The notes: generated from the letters alone by a model not told the origin. Positions 7,425-16,967 are shown, counted from the first letter of the stretch. The stretch is DNA of 43,729 nucleotides from Anaerolineae bacterium (GCA_947476335.1 CANJQH010000023.1:1-43729), one strand, 5' to 3'. Translations and numbers: made by a program.

Positions 7425-7494
7425 ACCTTCGAAACAATACCTTCGAAACAATACCTTCGAAACAATATCTTCGAAACAATATCTTCGAAACGAA
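7425..7494. repeat. Five tandem copies of a 14-bp unit
   Basis: The unit ACCTTCGAAACAAT (with ATC in the last two copies) is repeated five times with few changes, just after mrp and before a terminator hairpin. Each unit contains the palindrome TTCGAA. The 14-bp period is twice the 7-bp period seen in several other repeats of the window. Confidence 0.9.
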
Positions 7495-7499
7495 AAAAC

Positions 7500-7526
7500 A
7501 AACCCGGCTTCTAAGAAGCCGGGTTT
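7500..7526. terminator. Rho-independent terminator hairpin after mrp
   Basis: Perfect 12-bp arms AAACCCGGCTTC and GAAGCCGGGTTT enclose a TAA loop, and the preceding strand is A-rich (AAAAAACA). It can end transcription from mrp. The same right arm is found next to the IS at 168-182. Confidence 0.8.
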
Positions 7527-7558
7527 CGTATGCTCGTAATGCACTCCCCCGACACACC

Positions 7559-7564
7559 TATAAT
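7559..7564 (+). promoter_or_regulatory. Candidate -10 box for ftsK
   Basis: A consensus TATAAT lies 14 bp before the preferred ftsK ATG (7578). No good -35 box is visible 17 bp upstream. If used, the mRNA would have a leader of only a few bases. Confidence 0.4.
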
Positions 7565-7577
7565 TCCGTTTTCGTTC

Positions 7578-10106
7578 ATGAAGCGAACCGGCAGAAAATC
7601 CGCGGAGAAAGCGAGCCCCCGCAAAAAATCATCCGCATCGACACGGCGCAAATCGCGTGTGCGTATGCCTGCCGTAAATATCAGCCTCGATACGTGGATC
7701 GACGGCGCAGCAATGCTGCTGCTGCTCGTTTCCGCCGTCACTTTTTTCACCGCCATCTCGGGCAGCCACAGCGCCTGGTCGCAGACGTGGTTGAATACGG
7801 TCGGCAACGTATTCGGCTGGGCCATCTATATCGCCCCACTCGTCAGCGGCGCCTTCGCCGTCTATCTGCTGGTGCGGCGCTTCGGTGATCGCCTGCCACT
7901 GCCGCGCCCAACGCGCGTCGCCGGTGTGCTGCTCGGCTTCGTCGTCGCCCTCCCCAGCCTGCACGCCATCGGCGGCTGGATCGGCCCACACAGCGGCGCC
8001 GCACTAGCGGAAATGCGCGCCGGCGGTGGAGGAGCAGGCTGGGGCCTGCTGCAATTCCTGCAACGCATCTTCGGCAACGTCGGCACAACGCTGGCGCTCA
8101 CTCTGCTCTGGGTCGGCGCACTGCTGCTGCTCTCCGACATGACGCTCGTCTCACTCTGGATACAACTCCGCGACGGCGCAGTCACGCTGCGCAACAATCT
8201 CGGCGCAGCCATCACTGGCTCGCTCGAAGAATTACGGCGCGCGCAGCCAGCAGACGACCGCCAGCCAGCAACAACCATTCGTCAGCCGATAACAGACGAC
8301 CGTCATCCGACAGTAACCAATCGCCAGCCAGCAACAACCATTCGTCAGCCGATAGCAGACGACCGTCAGCGCACAGCAGATGACGAACGACCCACGGCGC
8401 CAGTATTCAAAATCAATACCCCAACGACGACGCGCACGACCGGTGAGCTCAATCGCGTGCCACCACCACGCATTCTCGGCGCAGAAAATAATAAGCCGAC
8501 TGAGCCACCCATCGCTCAGGCCCCCCCCGCCGCCCCACCCCCCGTGCAGCGCGAATGGCATCTGCCAAGCATTGAAGAGATGCTCGATCCTGGCAGCGAT
8601 TCAACGCTGCAGGAATCAGACATCCGCGAACGCGCAGCACTGATCGAAGAAACGCTGCTGTCGTTTGGCGTACCCGGCCGCGTCACCGAAGTCAACCGCG
8701 GGCCGACCATCACACAGTTCGGCGTCGAGCCCGGTTTCATAGAGATGAAAGGCGGCAAGACGATGAAGGTGAAGGTCAGCCGCATCGCCTCACTGGCAGA
8801 CGACCTGGCGCTGGCGCTCGCGGCGCCGCGCATTCGCATCGAGGCGCCCGTGCCCGGCCGCGCCATCGTCGGCATCGAAGTGCCCAACGGCGAAACTGCA
8901 CTCGTCTCGCTGCGCGATGTGATCGAGTCCGAAGTCTTCGCAAAGCTCGAACGTAAATCAAAACTCGCGCTCGCATTCGGCCAGGATGTCAGCGGCCATC
9001 CAGTCGTCGCCGACCTCGCAGCAATGCCACACCTGCTTATCGCCGGCACGACCGGCTCCGGCAAATCAGTGTGCGTGAACGGCATCATCATCGGACTGCT
9101 GTGCAACAACACACCCGACGAAGTGCGCTTCCTGATGATCGACCCCAAGCGCGTCGAACTCACCGGCTACAACGGCGTACCGCATCTGATCTCACCTGTG
9201 ATCGTCGACGTCGAAAAAGCGCCGGCAGTGCTGAAATGGACGCTGCGCGAAATGGATTCTCGCTATAAAACTTTCGCCAAATCGGGCGTGCGCAACATCG
9301 TCGACTACAACGCGAAGTGTGTGATCGACAACGGGCAAAATCCCGAACTCAAGAAGCTGCCCTACATCGTGCTGGTGGTCGACGAACTTGCCGACCTGAT
9401 GATGATGTCGCCGGACGAGACGGAGAAGTCGATCATCCGGCTGGCACAGATGGCGCGTGCGACGGGCATTCACTTGATCCTGGCGACGCAGCGCCCAAGC
9501 GTCGATGTGGTAACCGGCCTGATCAAAGCCAACTTCCCAGCGCGCATCGCGTTCACGGTAGCGACGGCGATCGACTCCCGCGTCATTCTCGACAGCACGG
9601 GCGCCGAAAAGCTGCTCGGTCGCGGCGATATGTTGATGACGACGCCGGAGAGCTCGGCCCCGATGCGCGCGCAGGGCTGCTACCTCAGCCCGAAGGAAAT
9701 CGAACGTGTGGTGCGCCACTGGCGTGCGCAGCTCGGCGGCGCGGCGTCTGCACCGGCCGAAGCCGCGCCTGATCCGCTCGTCACCGTCGACGATGGCGCG
9801 CAGTTCACGCTGCCCATCGTCACGCCGCCGGCCGAAGAATCCGCCACCCGCGACGGCTTCAATTCACCTCCTACTTGGGATGAAGCACGCGAAATGCAGG
9901 CGGAAGCCGCCGCAGAAAACAAGGATGACAAGCTGTTCAACGACGCTGTGAATACCGTGCGCCTGCAGGGCAAGGCGTCGATCTCGCTGCTGCAGCGCCG
10001 CATGCGCATTGGCTACACACGCGCGGCGCGGCTGATTGAGGAAATGGAAGAGCGCGGCATCGTGGGTCCGACCGTGCCCGGGCAGCAGCACCGGGATGTG
10101 CTGTAG
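7578..10106 (+). CDS. ftsK: FtsK/SpoIIIE DNA translocase
   Basis: This 842-residue septal DNA pump moves chromosome ends out of the closing septum. After a Lys/Arg-rich start come about four membrane helices (residues 35-200), then a Pro/Gln/Thr-rich linker with a 21-residue repeat. The motor follows, with Walker A AGTTGSGKSVCVNG, MIDPKRVELTGYNGVPHL, Walker B VLVVDELADLMM and LATQRPSVDVVTGLIKANFPARIAF. The C-terminal winged-helix gamma domain (DAVNTVRLQGKASISLLQRR, RLIEEMEERGIVGP) normally reads polar DNA motifs. ATG 7578 is preferred because the open frame upstream crosses the terminator region. The stop at 10104-10106 touches a large palindrome. Confidence 0.93.
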   Translation: MKRTGRKSAEKASPRKKSSASTRRKSRVRMPAVNISLDTWIDGAAMLLLLVSAVTFFTAISGSHSAWSQTWLNTVGNVFGWAIYIAPLVSGAFAVYLLVRRFGDRLPLPRPTRVAGVLLGFVVALPSLHAIGGWIGPHSGAALAEMRAGGGGAGWGLLQFLQRIFGNVGTTLALTLLWVGALLLLSDMTLVSLWIQLRDGAVTLRNNLGAAITGSLEELRRAQPADDRQPATTIRQPITDDRHPTVTNRQPATTIRQPIADDRQRTADDERPTAPVFKINTPTTTRTTGELNRVPPPRILGAENNKPTEPPIAQAPPAAPPPVQREWHLPSIEEMLDPGSDSTLQESDIRERAALIEETLLSFGVPGRVTEVNRGPTITQFGVEPGFIEMKGGKTMKVKVSRIASLADDLALALAAPRIRIEAPVPGRAIVGIEVPNGETALVSLRDVIESEVFAKLERKSKLALAFGQDVSGHPVVADLAAMPHLLIAGTTGSGKSVCVNGIIIGLLCNNTPDEVRFLMIDPKRVELTGYNGVPHLISPVIVDVEKAPAVLKWTLREMDSRYKTFAKSGVRNIVDYNAKCVIDNGQNPELKKLPYIVLVVDELADLMMMSPDETEKSIIRLAQMARATGIHLILATQRPSVDVVTGLIKANFPARIAFTVATAIDSRVILDSTGAEKLLGRGDMLMTTPESSAPMRAQGCYLSPKEIERVVRHWRAQLGGAASAPAEAAPDPLVTVDDGAQFTLPIVTPPAEESATRDGFNSPPTWDEAREMQAEAAAENKDDKLFNDAVNTVRLQGKASISLLQRRMRIGYTRAARLIEEMEERGIVGPTVPGQQHRDVL
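8259..8384 (+). repeat. 63-bp direct repeat coding a 21-residue linker repeat in FtsK
   Basis: About 47 bp beginning CGCCAGCCAGCAACAACCA occurs twice, at 8259 and 8322, 63 bp apart, with near identity. It encodes RQPATTIRQPI-TDDRHPT followed by RQPATTIRQPI-ADDRQRT. The composition (Asp-Asp-Arg, Pro-Thr) resembles peptides encoded by the palindromic repeats in the MFS genes. It lies in the flexible linker between the membrane and motor domains. Confidence 0.85.
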
Positions 10107-10171
10107 AAGAGGGACCGCCGACCGCCGTCTGTCGTCTGCGGTCGGCGGTCGGCGGTCGGCGGTCCCTCTTC
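10106..10171. repeat. GGCGGTC-type palindrome after ftsK
   Basis: Perfect 21-bp arms (10106-10126 and 10151-10171) begin GAAGAGGGACCGCC and are built from the 7-bp unit GGCGGTC/GACCGCC. They start on the last base of the ftsK stop codon and end 8 bp before the PHP gene. A close relative lies in frame inside the MFS gene at 38311-38392. It would form a very stable RNA hairpin and may act as a terminator, although no T-run follows. Confidence 0.85.
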
Positions 10172-10178
10172 GTAGACA

Positions 10179-10850
10179 ATGGAGCCTATGTTCGATCTTG
10201 AACTGCATTGCCATACCCGTTACAGCCCGGACAGCCTGGTGCGGCTGCCCGATCTGATTGAACGCGCGCGCACAGTCGGGTTGCACAAGCTCGCCATCAC
10301 AGATCACAGCGAAATCGAAGGCGCATTGCTAGCACACGAGATGGCGCCGGATCTCATCATCGTCGGTGAAGAAGCAATGACAGATCAGGGCGAAATTTTG
10401 TGCTACTACATCACCGATCTGATCCCACGCGATCTGCCACTGCAAGATGCCATCAACATGGTGCATGCGCAGGGCGGCATCTGCGGGCCTTCACATCCAC
10501 TCGACCCACGGCGCCACGGCATCGGCGTGGACAACCTGGTGAACTACGCGTCGCAGTTCGATTTCATCGAAGTTTTCAACGCGCGCACGCGCGACCATTC
10601 GAAAAACGAAATGACGCAGCAGATCACCGAAAATCTGCTGCGCCCGATGATCTGCTGCAGCGACGCACACACATTGCAGGAAGTCGGCATCAGCCGCACA
10701 CGCTTCGCCGCAGATGTGACGTGCGCAGCTGATTTTCTGCGCGAGCTGCAGCGCGCACAGATCGTGCCACACTACAGTTCGCCAATGACAAGCGCCGGTT
10801 CGCTGCTGGCGACGATCGCGCACAAGGTAGGCCTGGACAAGCGCCGGTAA
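10179..10850 (+). CDS. PHP-domain phosphoesterase-like protein
   Basis: The 223-residue protein has a PHP fold (metal-dependent phosphoesterase). The metal-binding motifs seen are LELHCHTRYSPD (HxH, residues 10 and 12, then Asp), AITDHSEIEG, GEEAMTDQGEILCY, the GPSHPLDPRR histidine and CCSDAHTLQEVG. Stand-alone bacterial PHP proteins of this size often hydrolyse nucleotides or phosphosugars; the substrate here is unknown. It follows ftsK after the palindrome at 10106-10171. ATG 10179 and ATG 10188 are both possible starts, differing by three residues. Confidence 0.82.
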   Translation: MEPMFDLELHCHTRYSPDSLVRLPDLIERARTVGLHKLAITDHSEIEGALLAHEMAPDLIIVGEEAMTDQGEILCYYITDLIPRDLPLQDAINMVHAQGGICGPSHPLDPRRHGIGVDNLVNYASQFDFIEVFNARTRDHSKNEMTQQITENLLRPMICCSDAHTLQEVGISRTRFAADVTCAADFLRELQRAQIVPHYSSPMTSAGSLLATIAHKVGLDKRR

Positions 10851-10894
10851 GGGCACGCTGCCTCGCCGGCCCGCGCGGCGGCCACGGGTGCGGT

Positions 10895-10975
10895 TGTGCA
10901 TCCCAGACCGATGGTCTGGGCTAGGACTGCGTCGCGCCTTTGGCGCTGCGCCGCCATCGGGATGTTTCGTGGGGA
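10895..10975. repeat. Partial copy of the GACCGATGGTC intergenic repeat
   Basis: The segment CCCAGACCGATGGTCTGGG followed by a GCGTCGCGCC-type tract resembles the core of the longer inverted repeats at 40837-40950 and 42132-42258. It lies between the PHP gene and the TA-flanked element at 11003. No function can be assigned. Confidence 0.55.
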
Positions 10976-11002
10976 CCCGCAAGTTTTGCCTGGACGTGCT
11001 GC

Positions 11003-11096
11003 TAAGCGAGTCGCCAAAAGTTCTGGCGGCAGATTCGCCTCCCCCGCTTTGCGGGGGAGGCGAATCTGCCGGACAAAACTTATGGACAGGAACTTA
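11003..11096 (+). mobile_element. TA-flanked 94-bp element, copy C, in the stop codon of the reductase gene
   Basis: It has the same ends, length and core hairpin as the other copies, with TA at 11003-11004 and 11095-11096. The right TA plus the first base of the element (read on the minus strand) forms the TAA stop of the DHFR-like gene. The element therefore inserted at the TA of the stop codon and rebuilt a stop. Confidence 0.85.
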
Positions 11097-11711
11097 GACC
11101 GCCATCGTCACACCGTACACCTTCAGCACATTCCCTGATCCTTCCCACGTGCGCGTGCGCAGAAGCTTCAGCGATGCCGGCGGCCGGCCGGTGAACAGCG
11201 GCGTGCCAGCACCGCCGATGAGAGGGAATGTGGTGATATGCAGCTCATCCACAAGCCCGTGCACGAGCAGGTCATTCCACAACAAGCGGCTGAGCAGCAC
11301 AAGAATGTCACCGCCGCCGGCGTCGTCACGTTTGAGCGCCGCAATCGCGGCATGCGCATCCGCGCGCGAAATCACACGTGTGTTATTCCACGGCGCCAGC
11401 TCCGCGTCGCTCAACGCATCCGTGATCACGAGCTTCTCGATGTCATTCATGCGCGCAGCAATTTCGCGCCGAATCGTAGTGGCGCTCGGATCATTTGGCA
11501 CGCCAGTCCAGTAATTCTTGTTGCCGAGAAACGCCGTGCGGCTGAACAAAAGAAAATCTGCGGCGCGCAGCAGTTCCGCATTGAAGTAATCGAAGGTGTC
11601 GTCGGCGGCGTAATCCGGATGCTGCTGGGCGAAGAACGAAGCGATATCCTTGTTCTCGTCCTCGTAAAAACCATCAACGGTGACGAAGTTGCTGACAATC
11701 AATTTGCGCAT
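11094..11711 (-). CDS. Dihydrofolate reductase-like (RibD C-terminal domain) protein
   Basis: The 205-residue protein has the DHFR/RibD-C fold: [18 protein letters not shown] at the start, [16 protein letters not shown] in place of the usual GRxTYE motif, and [20 protein letters not shown] near the end. Members are NADPH-dependent reductases of unknown substrate, often near stress or efflux genes. The open frame extends 17 residues further upstream, but ATG 11711 gives the canonical start. The stop codon is partly supplied by the mobile element at 11003-11096. The gene lies downstream of uvrA on the same strand and could be co-transcribed with it. Confidence 0.8.
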   Translation of the reverse strand: MRKLIVSNFVTVDGFYEDENKDIASFFAQQHPDYAADDTFDYFNAELLRAADFLLFSRTAFLGNKNYWTGVPNDPSATTIRREIAARMNDIEKLVITDALSDAELAPWNNTRVISRADAHAAIAALKRDDAGGGDILVLLSRLLWNDLLVHGLVDELHITTFPLIGGAGTPLFTGRPPASLKLLRTRTWEGSGNVLKVYGVTMAV

Positions 11712-11785
11712 GGTTAGCTCGTCTTCATAACAACGCAGGTCGATCAATTCTCTCCAACGCAAAACACTAATCTGGACCTGCGTCG

Positions 11786-14700
11786 TTACTTTTTCTTTCT
11801 TGCCTTCCCCGCCTTCACAGGCGCCACCGGCGCACTGCGCAAACTCACATCGCGTTCGAGCGCCGGGCGCAGGAAGCGACCGGTGTGCGAATTCGCATGC
11901 GCCGCAATTTCTTCGGGTGTGCCCTGCGCCACCACATAGCCGCCCTTCATGCCGCCCTCCGGTCCGAGGTCGATCAGCCAGTCCGCGACCTTAATAATGT
12001 CCAGGTGATGCTCGATGACGACGACGGTGTTGCCGTCATCGACAAGGCGATTGATCACCTGAATCAATTTGTGCACATCGGCGGCGTGCAGGCCGACCGA
12101 CGGCTCATCGAGTACGTAGATCGTGCGGCCGGTCGCGCGCTTGCTCAGCTCGCGGCTGAGTTTGACGCGCTGCGCCTCGCCGCCGGACAACGTCGTCGCC
12201 GGCTGACCGAGCTTCACATAGCCGAGGCCGACTTCGATCAGCGTCTCGAGCTTGCGCGCAATCGATGGAATGTCCTTGAAGAACTCGATGCCTTCGGTGA
12301 TGGTCATATCCAGCACCTCGGCGATGTTCTTGCCCTTGTAGCGCACCTGCAGCGTCTCGCGATTGAAACGCGTGCCATGGCACGAATCGCACGTCACGTA
12401 AATGTCCGGCATGAACTGCATCTGAATCTGCAGCACACCCTGCCCTTCGCACGCTTCACAGCGCCCACCCTTCACGTTGAACGAAAAGCGCCCGCTCTTG
12501 TAGCCGCGCGTCTTGCTCTCGGGCAGCACAGCGAACAGGTCGCGCAGCGGCGTCCACAGGCCGGTGTACGTGGCCGGGTTCGAACGCGGCGTGCGGCCGA
12601 TGGGCTGCTGATCGATGTTGATGACCTTATCAAGCGCATCGATGCCGGTGATTTCGTCGAGCGCGCCCCAGCGTTCGAGCGCGCCGTTGAGCTGATTCGC
12701 CAGCGCCTTGTAGAGGCACTCGACGATCAGCGAACTCTTGCCGCTGCCGCTCACACCGGTGACGACGACGAGCTTGCCAAGCGGGATTTCGACGTCGACG
12801 CCCTTCAGGTTGTTCTCGCGTGCGTTGCGAATGACGATCGACTTGCCATTGCCGGCGCGGCGCTTCTCCGGCACCGGGATGTGCTTGCGGCCGCTCAGGT
12901 ACGCGCCCGTGAGCGAGACCTTATGCTTCATGATCTCGCTCGGCGTGCCGACGGCGATGACGTTGCCGCCATGCTCGCCGGCGCCGAGGCCCATGTCGAT
13001 GATGTAGTCGGCCGCCTTCATCGTGTCGTCGTCATGTTCAACAACGAGCACAGTGTTGCCCAGATCGCGCATGCGCGTGAGCGTGCGAATCAGCCGCTCC
13101 TGGTCGCGCTGATGCAGGCCAATGCTCGGCTCATCGAGCACGTAGAGCACGCCCATCAGCTGCGAGCCGACCTGCGTGGCCAGCCGGATGCGCTGGCTCT
13201 CACCGCCGGAAAGCGTGGTGGCACTGCGACTGAGCGTCAGATAGTCGAGGCCGACGTCGACAAGAAAGCCGAGGCGCGCGCGGATTTCTTTGACGATCTG
13301 TGCGGCAATCTTGCGATCACGCTCACTCAGCTGCACGGCGGCGGCTTTGCGCACCGCCTCGTCCGCGTGAATGCCGAGCGAATCGATCCACGCCAGTGCA
13401 TCGCCGATGCTCATGTCGCTCACGTCGGCGATGCCGGCGCCGGCAATGCGCACCGCGAGCACTTCGGGCTTCAGCCGCTTGCCACCGCACGTCTCGCACG
13501 CATGAAAAGTCATCAACTCTTCGATCGCGTGCTTCACATAGTCACTCGAACTCTCTCGATAGCGGCGCATCAGGTTGGAGACCACACCTTCAAACTGCAC
13601 CTCGTAGCGACGGCGTTCGCCCATGCGATTCACATAGGTGACCGGATAGCGATCGCCCTTCGCACCGTGCAGAATCATCTCGTGCTGTTCGTTCGTCAGC
13701 TGGCGCCACGGCTTGTTCAGCGGAATCTTGTGCGCAGCGCACACCGCCTGCAACACCTGGCGGCCCCAGCTTTCGTCATCATCGCTGTTCCAGCCGCCGG
13801 CGTTGATCGCACCATCATCGAGCGTCAGATCAGGATTCGGAATCACGCGCGCCGGGTCGATCTCGCGCCGCGCACCAAGGCCCTGACATTCCGGGCACGC
13901 ACCCTGCGGCGCATTAAAAGAAAATAGCTTCGGCTCAAGGTCTGGATAGCTGATGCCGGTGGCCGGGTCAACTTTCTTTTCAGAAAACAGCACGTCGCGA
14001 AAAGTCGCGACCACAGGCACGTCCCCATCGCCGGAGGGCTGCGCCGCGGTCGGCTCCTGCACCATGGCGATCATGAAGCCGTCGCCGAGCTTGAGCGCTG
14101 TTTCGACCGAGTCTGTCAGCCGCGTGACAAACTGCGCACGCTCGTCATCGACTGCGTCAGATGCAGGAACGACGAGGCGATCGACGACGGCTTCGATGTT
14201 GTGCAATTTGTAGCGATCAAGTTCGATCTCCTGATTCTGCTGATTGACATCGACGATCTGCCCGTTCACGCGTGCGCGCACAAAGCCCTGCTTGCGGATA
14301 TCGTCGAAGACACCCTGGTGATGGCCCTTCTTATCTTTAATGAGCGGCGCAAGCACCTGCACGCGCGCACTGGGCGTCAGCGCTGCGACCTGATCGACGA
14401 TCATCTCCGCGTTTTGCGATTGCAGCGGCTGGCCAGTGACCGGCGAGTACTGCACGCCGATGCGCGCGAACATGAGGCGCAGATAGTCGTAAATTTCCGT
14501 GACCGTGCCCACGGTCGAACGTGGGTTGTGGCTGGAACCCTTCTGATCGATCGAGACCGCGGGCGAGAGCCCTTCGATCTGATCGACGTCGGGCTTCTCC
14601 ATCTGGCCGAGAAACTGCCGCGCGTACGCGGACAGGCTTTCGACATAGCGACGCTGACCTTCGGCGAAGATCGTATCGAAAGCCAATGAGCTCTTGCCGC

Positions 14701-14809
14701 TGCCGCTCAGGCCAGTGATGACCACAAGCTTGTCACGCGGAATTTCGACATTGACGTTTTTAAGGTTGTGCACGCGTGCGCCACGGACGACGATATTTTC
14801 CTGGGGCAT
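11786..14809 (-). CDS. uvrA: Excinuclease ABC subunit A
   Basis: This 1007-residue protein is the damage-recognising ATPase of nucleotide excision repair and works with UvrB and UvrC. It has two ABC modules. The first has Walker [10 protein letters not shown] near residue 33, [19 protein letters not shown], signature [12 protein letters not shown] and [13 protein letters not shown]. The second has [13 protein letters not shown], signature [11 protein letters not shown] and [14 protein letters not shown]. Zinc-binding cysteines are seen at [21 protein letters not shown] and in the C-terminal module [11 protein letters not shown] with [12 protein letters not shown]. It ends in a basic tail (KAGKARKKK). 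It is slightly longer than the usual 940-960 residues. Confidence 0.97.
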   Translation of the reverse strand: MPQENIVVRGARVHNLKNVNVEIPRDKLVVITGLSGSGKSSLAFDTIFAEGQRRYVESLSAYARQFLGQMEKPDVDQIEGLSPAVSIDQKGSSHNPRSTVGTVTEIYDYLRLMFARIGVQYSPVTGQPLQSQNAEMIVDQVAALTPSARVQVLAPLIKDKKGHHQGVFDDIRKQGFVRARVNGQIVDVNQQNQEIELDRYKLHNIEAVVDRLVVPASDAVDDERAQFVTRLTDSVETALKLGDGFMIAMVQEPTAAQPSGDGDVPVVATFRDVLFSEKKVDPATGISYPDLEPKLFSFNAPQGACPECQGLGARREIDPARVIPNPDLTLDDGAINAGGWNSDDDESWGRQVLQAVCAAHKIPLNKPWRQLTNEQHEMILHGAKGDRYPVTYVNRMGERRRYEVQFEGVVSNLMRRYRESSSDYVKHAIEELMTFHACETCGGKRLKPEVLAVRIAGAGIADVSDMSIGDALAWIDSLGIHADEAVRKAAAVQLSERDRKIAAQIVKEIRARLGFLVDVGLDYLTLSRSATTLSGGESQRIRLATQVGSQLMGVLYVLDEPSIGLHQRDQERLIRTLTRMRDLGNTVLVVEHDDDTMKAADYIIDMGLGAGEHGGNVIAVGTPSEIMKHKVSLTGAYLSGRKHIPVPEKRRAGNGKSIVIRNARENNLKGVDVEIPLGKLVVVTGVSGSGKSSLIVECLYKALANQLNGALERWGALDEITGIDALDKVINIDQQPIGRTPRSNPATYTGLWTPLRDLFAVLPESKTRGYKSGRFSFNVKGGRCEACEGQGVLQIQMQFMPDIYVTCDSCHGTRFNRETLQVRYKGKNIAEVLDMTITEGIEFFKDIPSIARKLETLIEVGLGYVKLGQPATTLSGGEAQRVKLSRELSKRATGRTIYVLDEPSVGLHAADVHKLIQVINRLVDDGNTVVVIEHHLDIIKVADWLIDLGPEGGMKGGYVVAQGTPEEIAAHANSHTGRFLRPALERDVSLRSAPVAPVKAGKARKKK

Positions 14810-14845
14810 GTCGAAGGCGAATATAGCACGCGTGTTCTATTTTTT

Positions 14846-14952
14846 TAGTTCCGAGTTCGGAGTGAAGCGCCGGAGTCCGCAGATATCCGCTCTGACTCCC
14901 CACTCTCCACTCAGAACTCAGAACTCAGAACTCGGAACTCGGAACTCGGAAC
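14846..14952. repeat. Heptamer tandem repeat (GAACTCG/GAACTCA) with inverted partner
   Basis: About six units of the 7-bp sequence GAACTCA or GAACTCG run over 14909-14951. A shorter inverted counterpart (TTCCGAGTTCGGAGTG) lies at 14848-14863. The stretch fills the gap between the creatininase-family gene and uvrA. The same heptamer recurs near 30833-30848 and at the end of the gene stopping at 34228. Confidence 0.8.
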
Positions 14953-14956
14953 TTCT

Positions 14957-15793
14957 TCATCTCTTCTCGTCGAAGAAATCGCGCTTGATGATGCTGGAGA
15001 GCCAGTCAACGATGACGCCATAGCCCTTCTCACCCGTTTCCTCAGCGGCGAGCGATGGATCGCCGATATGGCCGTACGGAGTGAGCGCCTTGTAGGAGCG
15101 CACGCCGTAATAGACGCCGCCACCGGTCTTCATCGATTCCGGGCTTTGAATTTTGCGCAGGTCCTCGGGTGCGAGGTGAAATGTGGTGCCGCGCTCCGGG
15201 TGCGTGAGCTCGGGATGCGTGACCAGCAGGCGCGAGGTTTCGCCTTCGCCGCCGTGGCTTTCGCCCTTCTTCGAGCGCTGGATGGTGTGATAAACCTTGC
15301 TGAGCGCGACCATCCAGTTCAGCACAACGGCGGTGGCATCCGGCGTGGCGTCGACGATATTCTGCGCAGCGACCATCATGCTGGGCAGATTGCCGTCATG
15401 GCCGTGCACGAGGACAAAGTTACGAAAACCGCCCTTATACAGCGACATGCACACTTCCTGCGTCAGCGTAAGCAGCGTCGATGCGGTGATCGAGATCGTA
15501 CCGGGGAAACCCATGTGAAACGACGAGGTACCGAATGGCATCGTCGGGCCAATGACGACTGGGCAGCCCTGCGCTGCCAGACGAATGGCAGTGCGGCGTG
15601 CGATCTCACGTGCTTCGTAGATATCCGTGCCGAGCGGCAAATGCGCACCATGATCCTCGATGGCGCCGAACGGAATCAGAATTGTCTGTGTCGCCTTGAG
15701 CGCCTCCTGAATTTCGGGTCCGCTCATCTCCGGCAACGTAGCCGGCCCCTTCTGCACGTAAAGAACCTGGTCGAGCATTTCTTGTTCGGTCAT
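14957..15793 (-). CDS. Creatininase-family amidohydrolase
   Basis: This 278-residue protein belongs to the creatininase family (creatinine amidohydrolase and related C-N bond hydrolases, cytoplasmic, metal-dependent). The metal-binding motif [15 protein letters not shown] supplies Glu, His and Asp. HGHDGN corresponds to the usual GHGGN, and SHGGEGETS corresponds to HAGxxETS with the late metal glutamate. ATG 15793 is chosen; the open frame upstream runs through a hairpin. It is transcribed divergently from the YheO-type regulator, across a 160-bp region with a promoter and hairpin. This suggests shared regulation with the catabolic cluster. The exact substrate is unknown. Confidence 0.87.
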   Translation of the reverse strand: MTEQEMLDQVLYVQKGPATLPEMSGPEIQEALKATQTILIPFGAIEDHGAHLPLGTDIYEAREIARRTAIRLAAQGCPVVIGPTMPFGTSSFHMGFPGTISITASTLLTLTQEVCMSLYKGGFRNFVLVHGHDGNLPSMMVAAQNIVDATPDATAVVLNWMVALSKVYHTIQRSKKGESHGGEGETSRLLVTHPELTHPERGTTFHLAPEDLRKIQSPESMKTGGGVYYGVRSYKALTPYGHIGDPSLAAEETGEKGYGVIVDWLSSIIKRDFFDEKR

Positions 15794-15838
15794 TGCACGA
15801 AATCTCCCATTGCACAAAATTTCCCAATAAAAACACAA

Positions 15839-15867
15839 AGACGCAAAGACTTTTCATCTTTGCGTCT
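15839..15867. promoter_or_regulatory. Perfect hairpin in the divergent intergenic region
   Basis: Arms AGACGCAAAGA and TCTTTGCGTCT (11 bp each) enclose a 7-base loop between the creatininase-family gene and the regulator. It could be an operator or leader hairpin of the minus-strand gene; no T-run favours either direction. Confidence 0.5.
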
Positions 15868-15898
15868 CGGCGAATTATTTTTCATATTGTCTAAGGTA

Positions 15899-15927
15899 TT
15901 GACAAACTGTCAAGACATCGGTAGCAT
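15899..15927 (+). promoter_or_regulatory. Sigma70-type promoter with overlapping palindrome
   Basis: Consensus TTGACA (15899-15904) is 17 bp from TAGCAT (15922-15927), about 30 bp before the regulator start. The -35 box is one half of the palindrome TTGACA-AAC-TGTCAA, a plausible operator for the adjacent regulator (inference). Confidence 0.6.
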
Positions 15928-15956
15928 CACTCGCATTCATTCGGAACAAGGTGGCA

Positions 15957-16676
15957 ATGCAGAAAATCACGAAGCAGCCCGCCACTCAGAAAAAAAAGAC
16001 CCGCGCGGCAGCCTCGCCGCAGCGCGGAGCGCGTGCAGCCGACAATGCGGCGGCGTTCAAAATCGCCGGCCAGCTGGCCGTCGCGCTGCACGATCTGCTC
16101 GGTCCAATGTGTGAAGTCGTCGTGCATGACTTCGCCGATCTCGAGCATTCCATTATTCAGATCGAAGGTGATGTGACTTATCGCGCCATCGGCGGCGCTG
16201 CCACAGATCTGATCCTGGAAAGCGTGCGCACGAACGCGACCGAAAGTGATTTGTATGGCTACGCAACCAGCCAGCCTGGCGGGCGCATCATGAAAAGCAG
16301 CACGGTTTTTTTGCGTGATGTGAAGAATCATGCCATTGGTGCGTTGTGCATCAATCTGGACATGACAGATTTCGTGGCTTTTCGCAACCGCTTAGATGCG
16401 CTGGTGCACACGCAGGACAGCGAGCGTGCCACAACGGAGACGCTGTCGGACAACCTGTTCGAGACGGTGCAATCGGCAGTCGAGGAGACGATCTATGAAT
16501 CCGGGCGCAGCCTGCACACGATGAGCCGCGAGGACATGATCGACCTGGTAGTGAAGCTCGAACAGAAAGGGCTTTTTCAGGTAAAGCGCGCAGTGCCAAT
16601 TGTGGCAGACATGCTCGGGTTGAGCCGAGCAACGGTGTACAACTATCTGCGACGAGGCAGAGAAGACAGAGGATAG
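15957..16676 (+). CDS. YheO/DauR-type transcriptional regulator (PAS-like + HTH)
   Basis: This 239-residue protein starts with a basic tail (about residues 1-25). It has the YheO-like PAS domain over about residues 35-140 (LHDLLGPMCEVVVHDFADLEHSI, SSTVFLRDVKNHAIGALCINLDMTD). It ends in the HTH domain seen in YheO/DauR proteins (REDMIDLVVKLEQKGLFQVKRAVPIVADMLGLSRATVYNYLRR). Family members regulate catabolic operons, for example D-arginine use by DauR. AAGGTGG precedes ATG 15957. It is divergent from a creatininase-family gene and leads a long co-directional catabolic cluster, so it is the likely local regulator; its ligand is unknown. Confidence 0.85.
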   Translation: MQKITKQPATQKKKTRAAASPQRGARAADNAAAFKIAGQLAVALHDLLGPMCEVVVHDFADLEHSIIQIEGDVTYRAIGGAATDLILESVRTNATESDLYGYATSQPGGRIMKSSTVFLRDVKNHAIGALCINLDMTDFVAFRNRLDALVHTQDSERATTETLSDNLFETVQSAVEETIYESGRSLHTMSREDMIDLVVKLEQKGLFQVKRAVPIVADMLGLSRATVYNYLRRGREDRG

Positions 16677-16681
16677 CGAGC

Positions 16682-16836
16682 AGAAGCGAACAGAAGCGAG
16701 TAAAAGTGCTAAAGGCGGTTAAAGGCAATATAGAAGCGGACAACATAGAAGTGGTCAACATAGAAGCGGTCAACATAGAAGCGGACAACATAGAAGCGGA
16801 CAAAAAAATAGAAGCGAACAAAATAGAAGCGGACAA
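16682..16836. repeat. Tandem 15-bp repeat (ATAGAAGCGGACAAC) between regulator and ridA
   Basis: At least five near-identical 15-bp units run from 16730 to 16804. Decayed units (AGAAGCGAACAAA) lie on both sides. The region is A-rich on the plus strand and has no convincing gene. It lies in the likely 5' untranslated or promoter region of ridA. Confidence 0.85.
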
Positions 16837-16850
16837 ACGCGAGAAAAAAC

Positions 16851-16949
16851 GTAACTACTCAGGCTAAGTTCCTGTCCATAAGTTTTGTCCGGCAGATTCA
16901 CTTAGCCATTTTTCCAACGCAAAACACTGATTTGGGCCTGAGTAGTTAC
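16851..16949. mobile_element. GTAA-type element, copy 3, carrying a truncated TA-type element
   Basis: GTAACTACTCAGG ends are flanked by perfect duplications GAAAAAAC (16843-16850 and 16950-16957). Inside, bases 16865-16904 are a 40-bp, internally deleted TA-flanked element in reverse orientation (TA-AGTTCCTGTCC to CACT-TA). The core hairpin of the host element is gone. It sits between the 15-bp repeats and the ridA ribosome-binding site. Confidence 0.85.
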
Positions 16950-16967
16950 GAAAAAACAGGAGAGCGT

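Noticed and set aside
11885..13927. 680-residue open frame on the plus strand opposite uvrA
   Set aside because: It is antisense to a clearly conserved gene. Its composition is rich in His, Arg and Asp, as expected from the complement of GC-rich codons, and no domain is visible.
16351..16836. Minus-strand frame with a SASML pentapeptide repeat over the 15-bp array
   Set aside because: The repeat arises because 15 bp is a multiple of three. The rest is antisense to the regulator and no start signal is seen.
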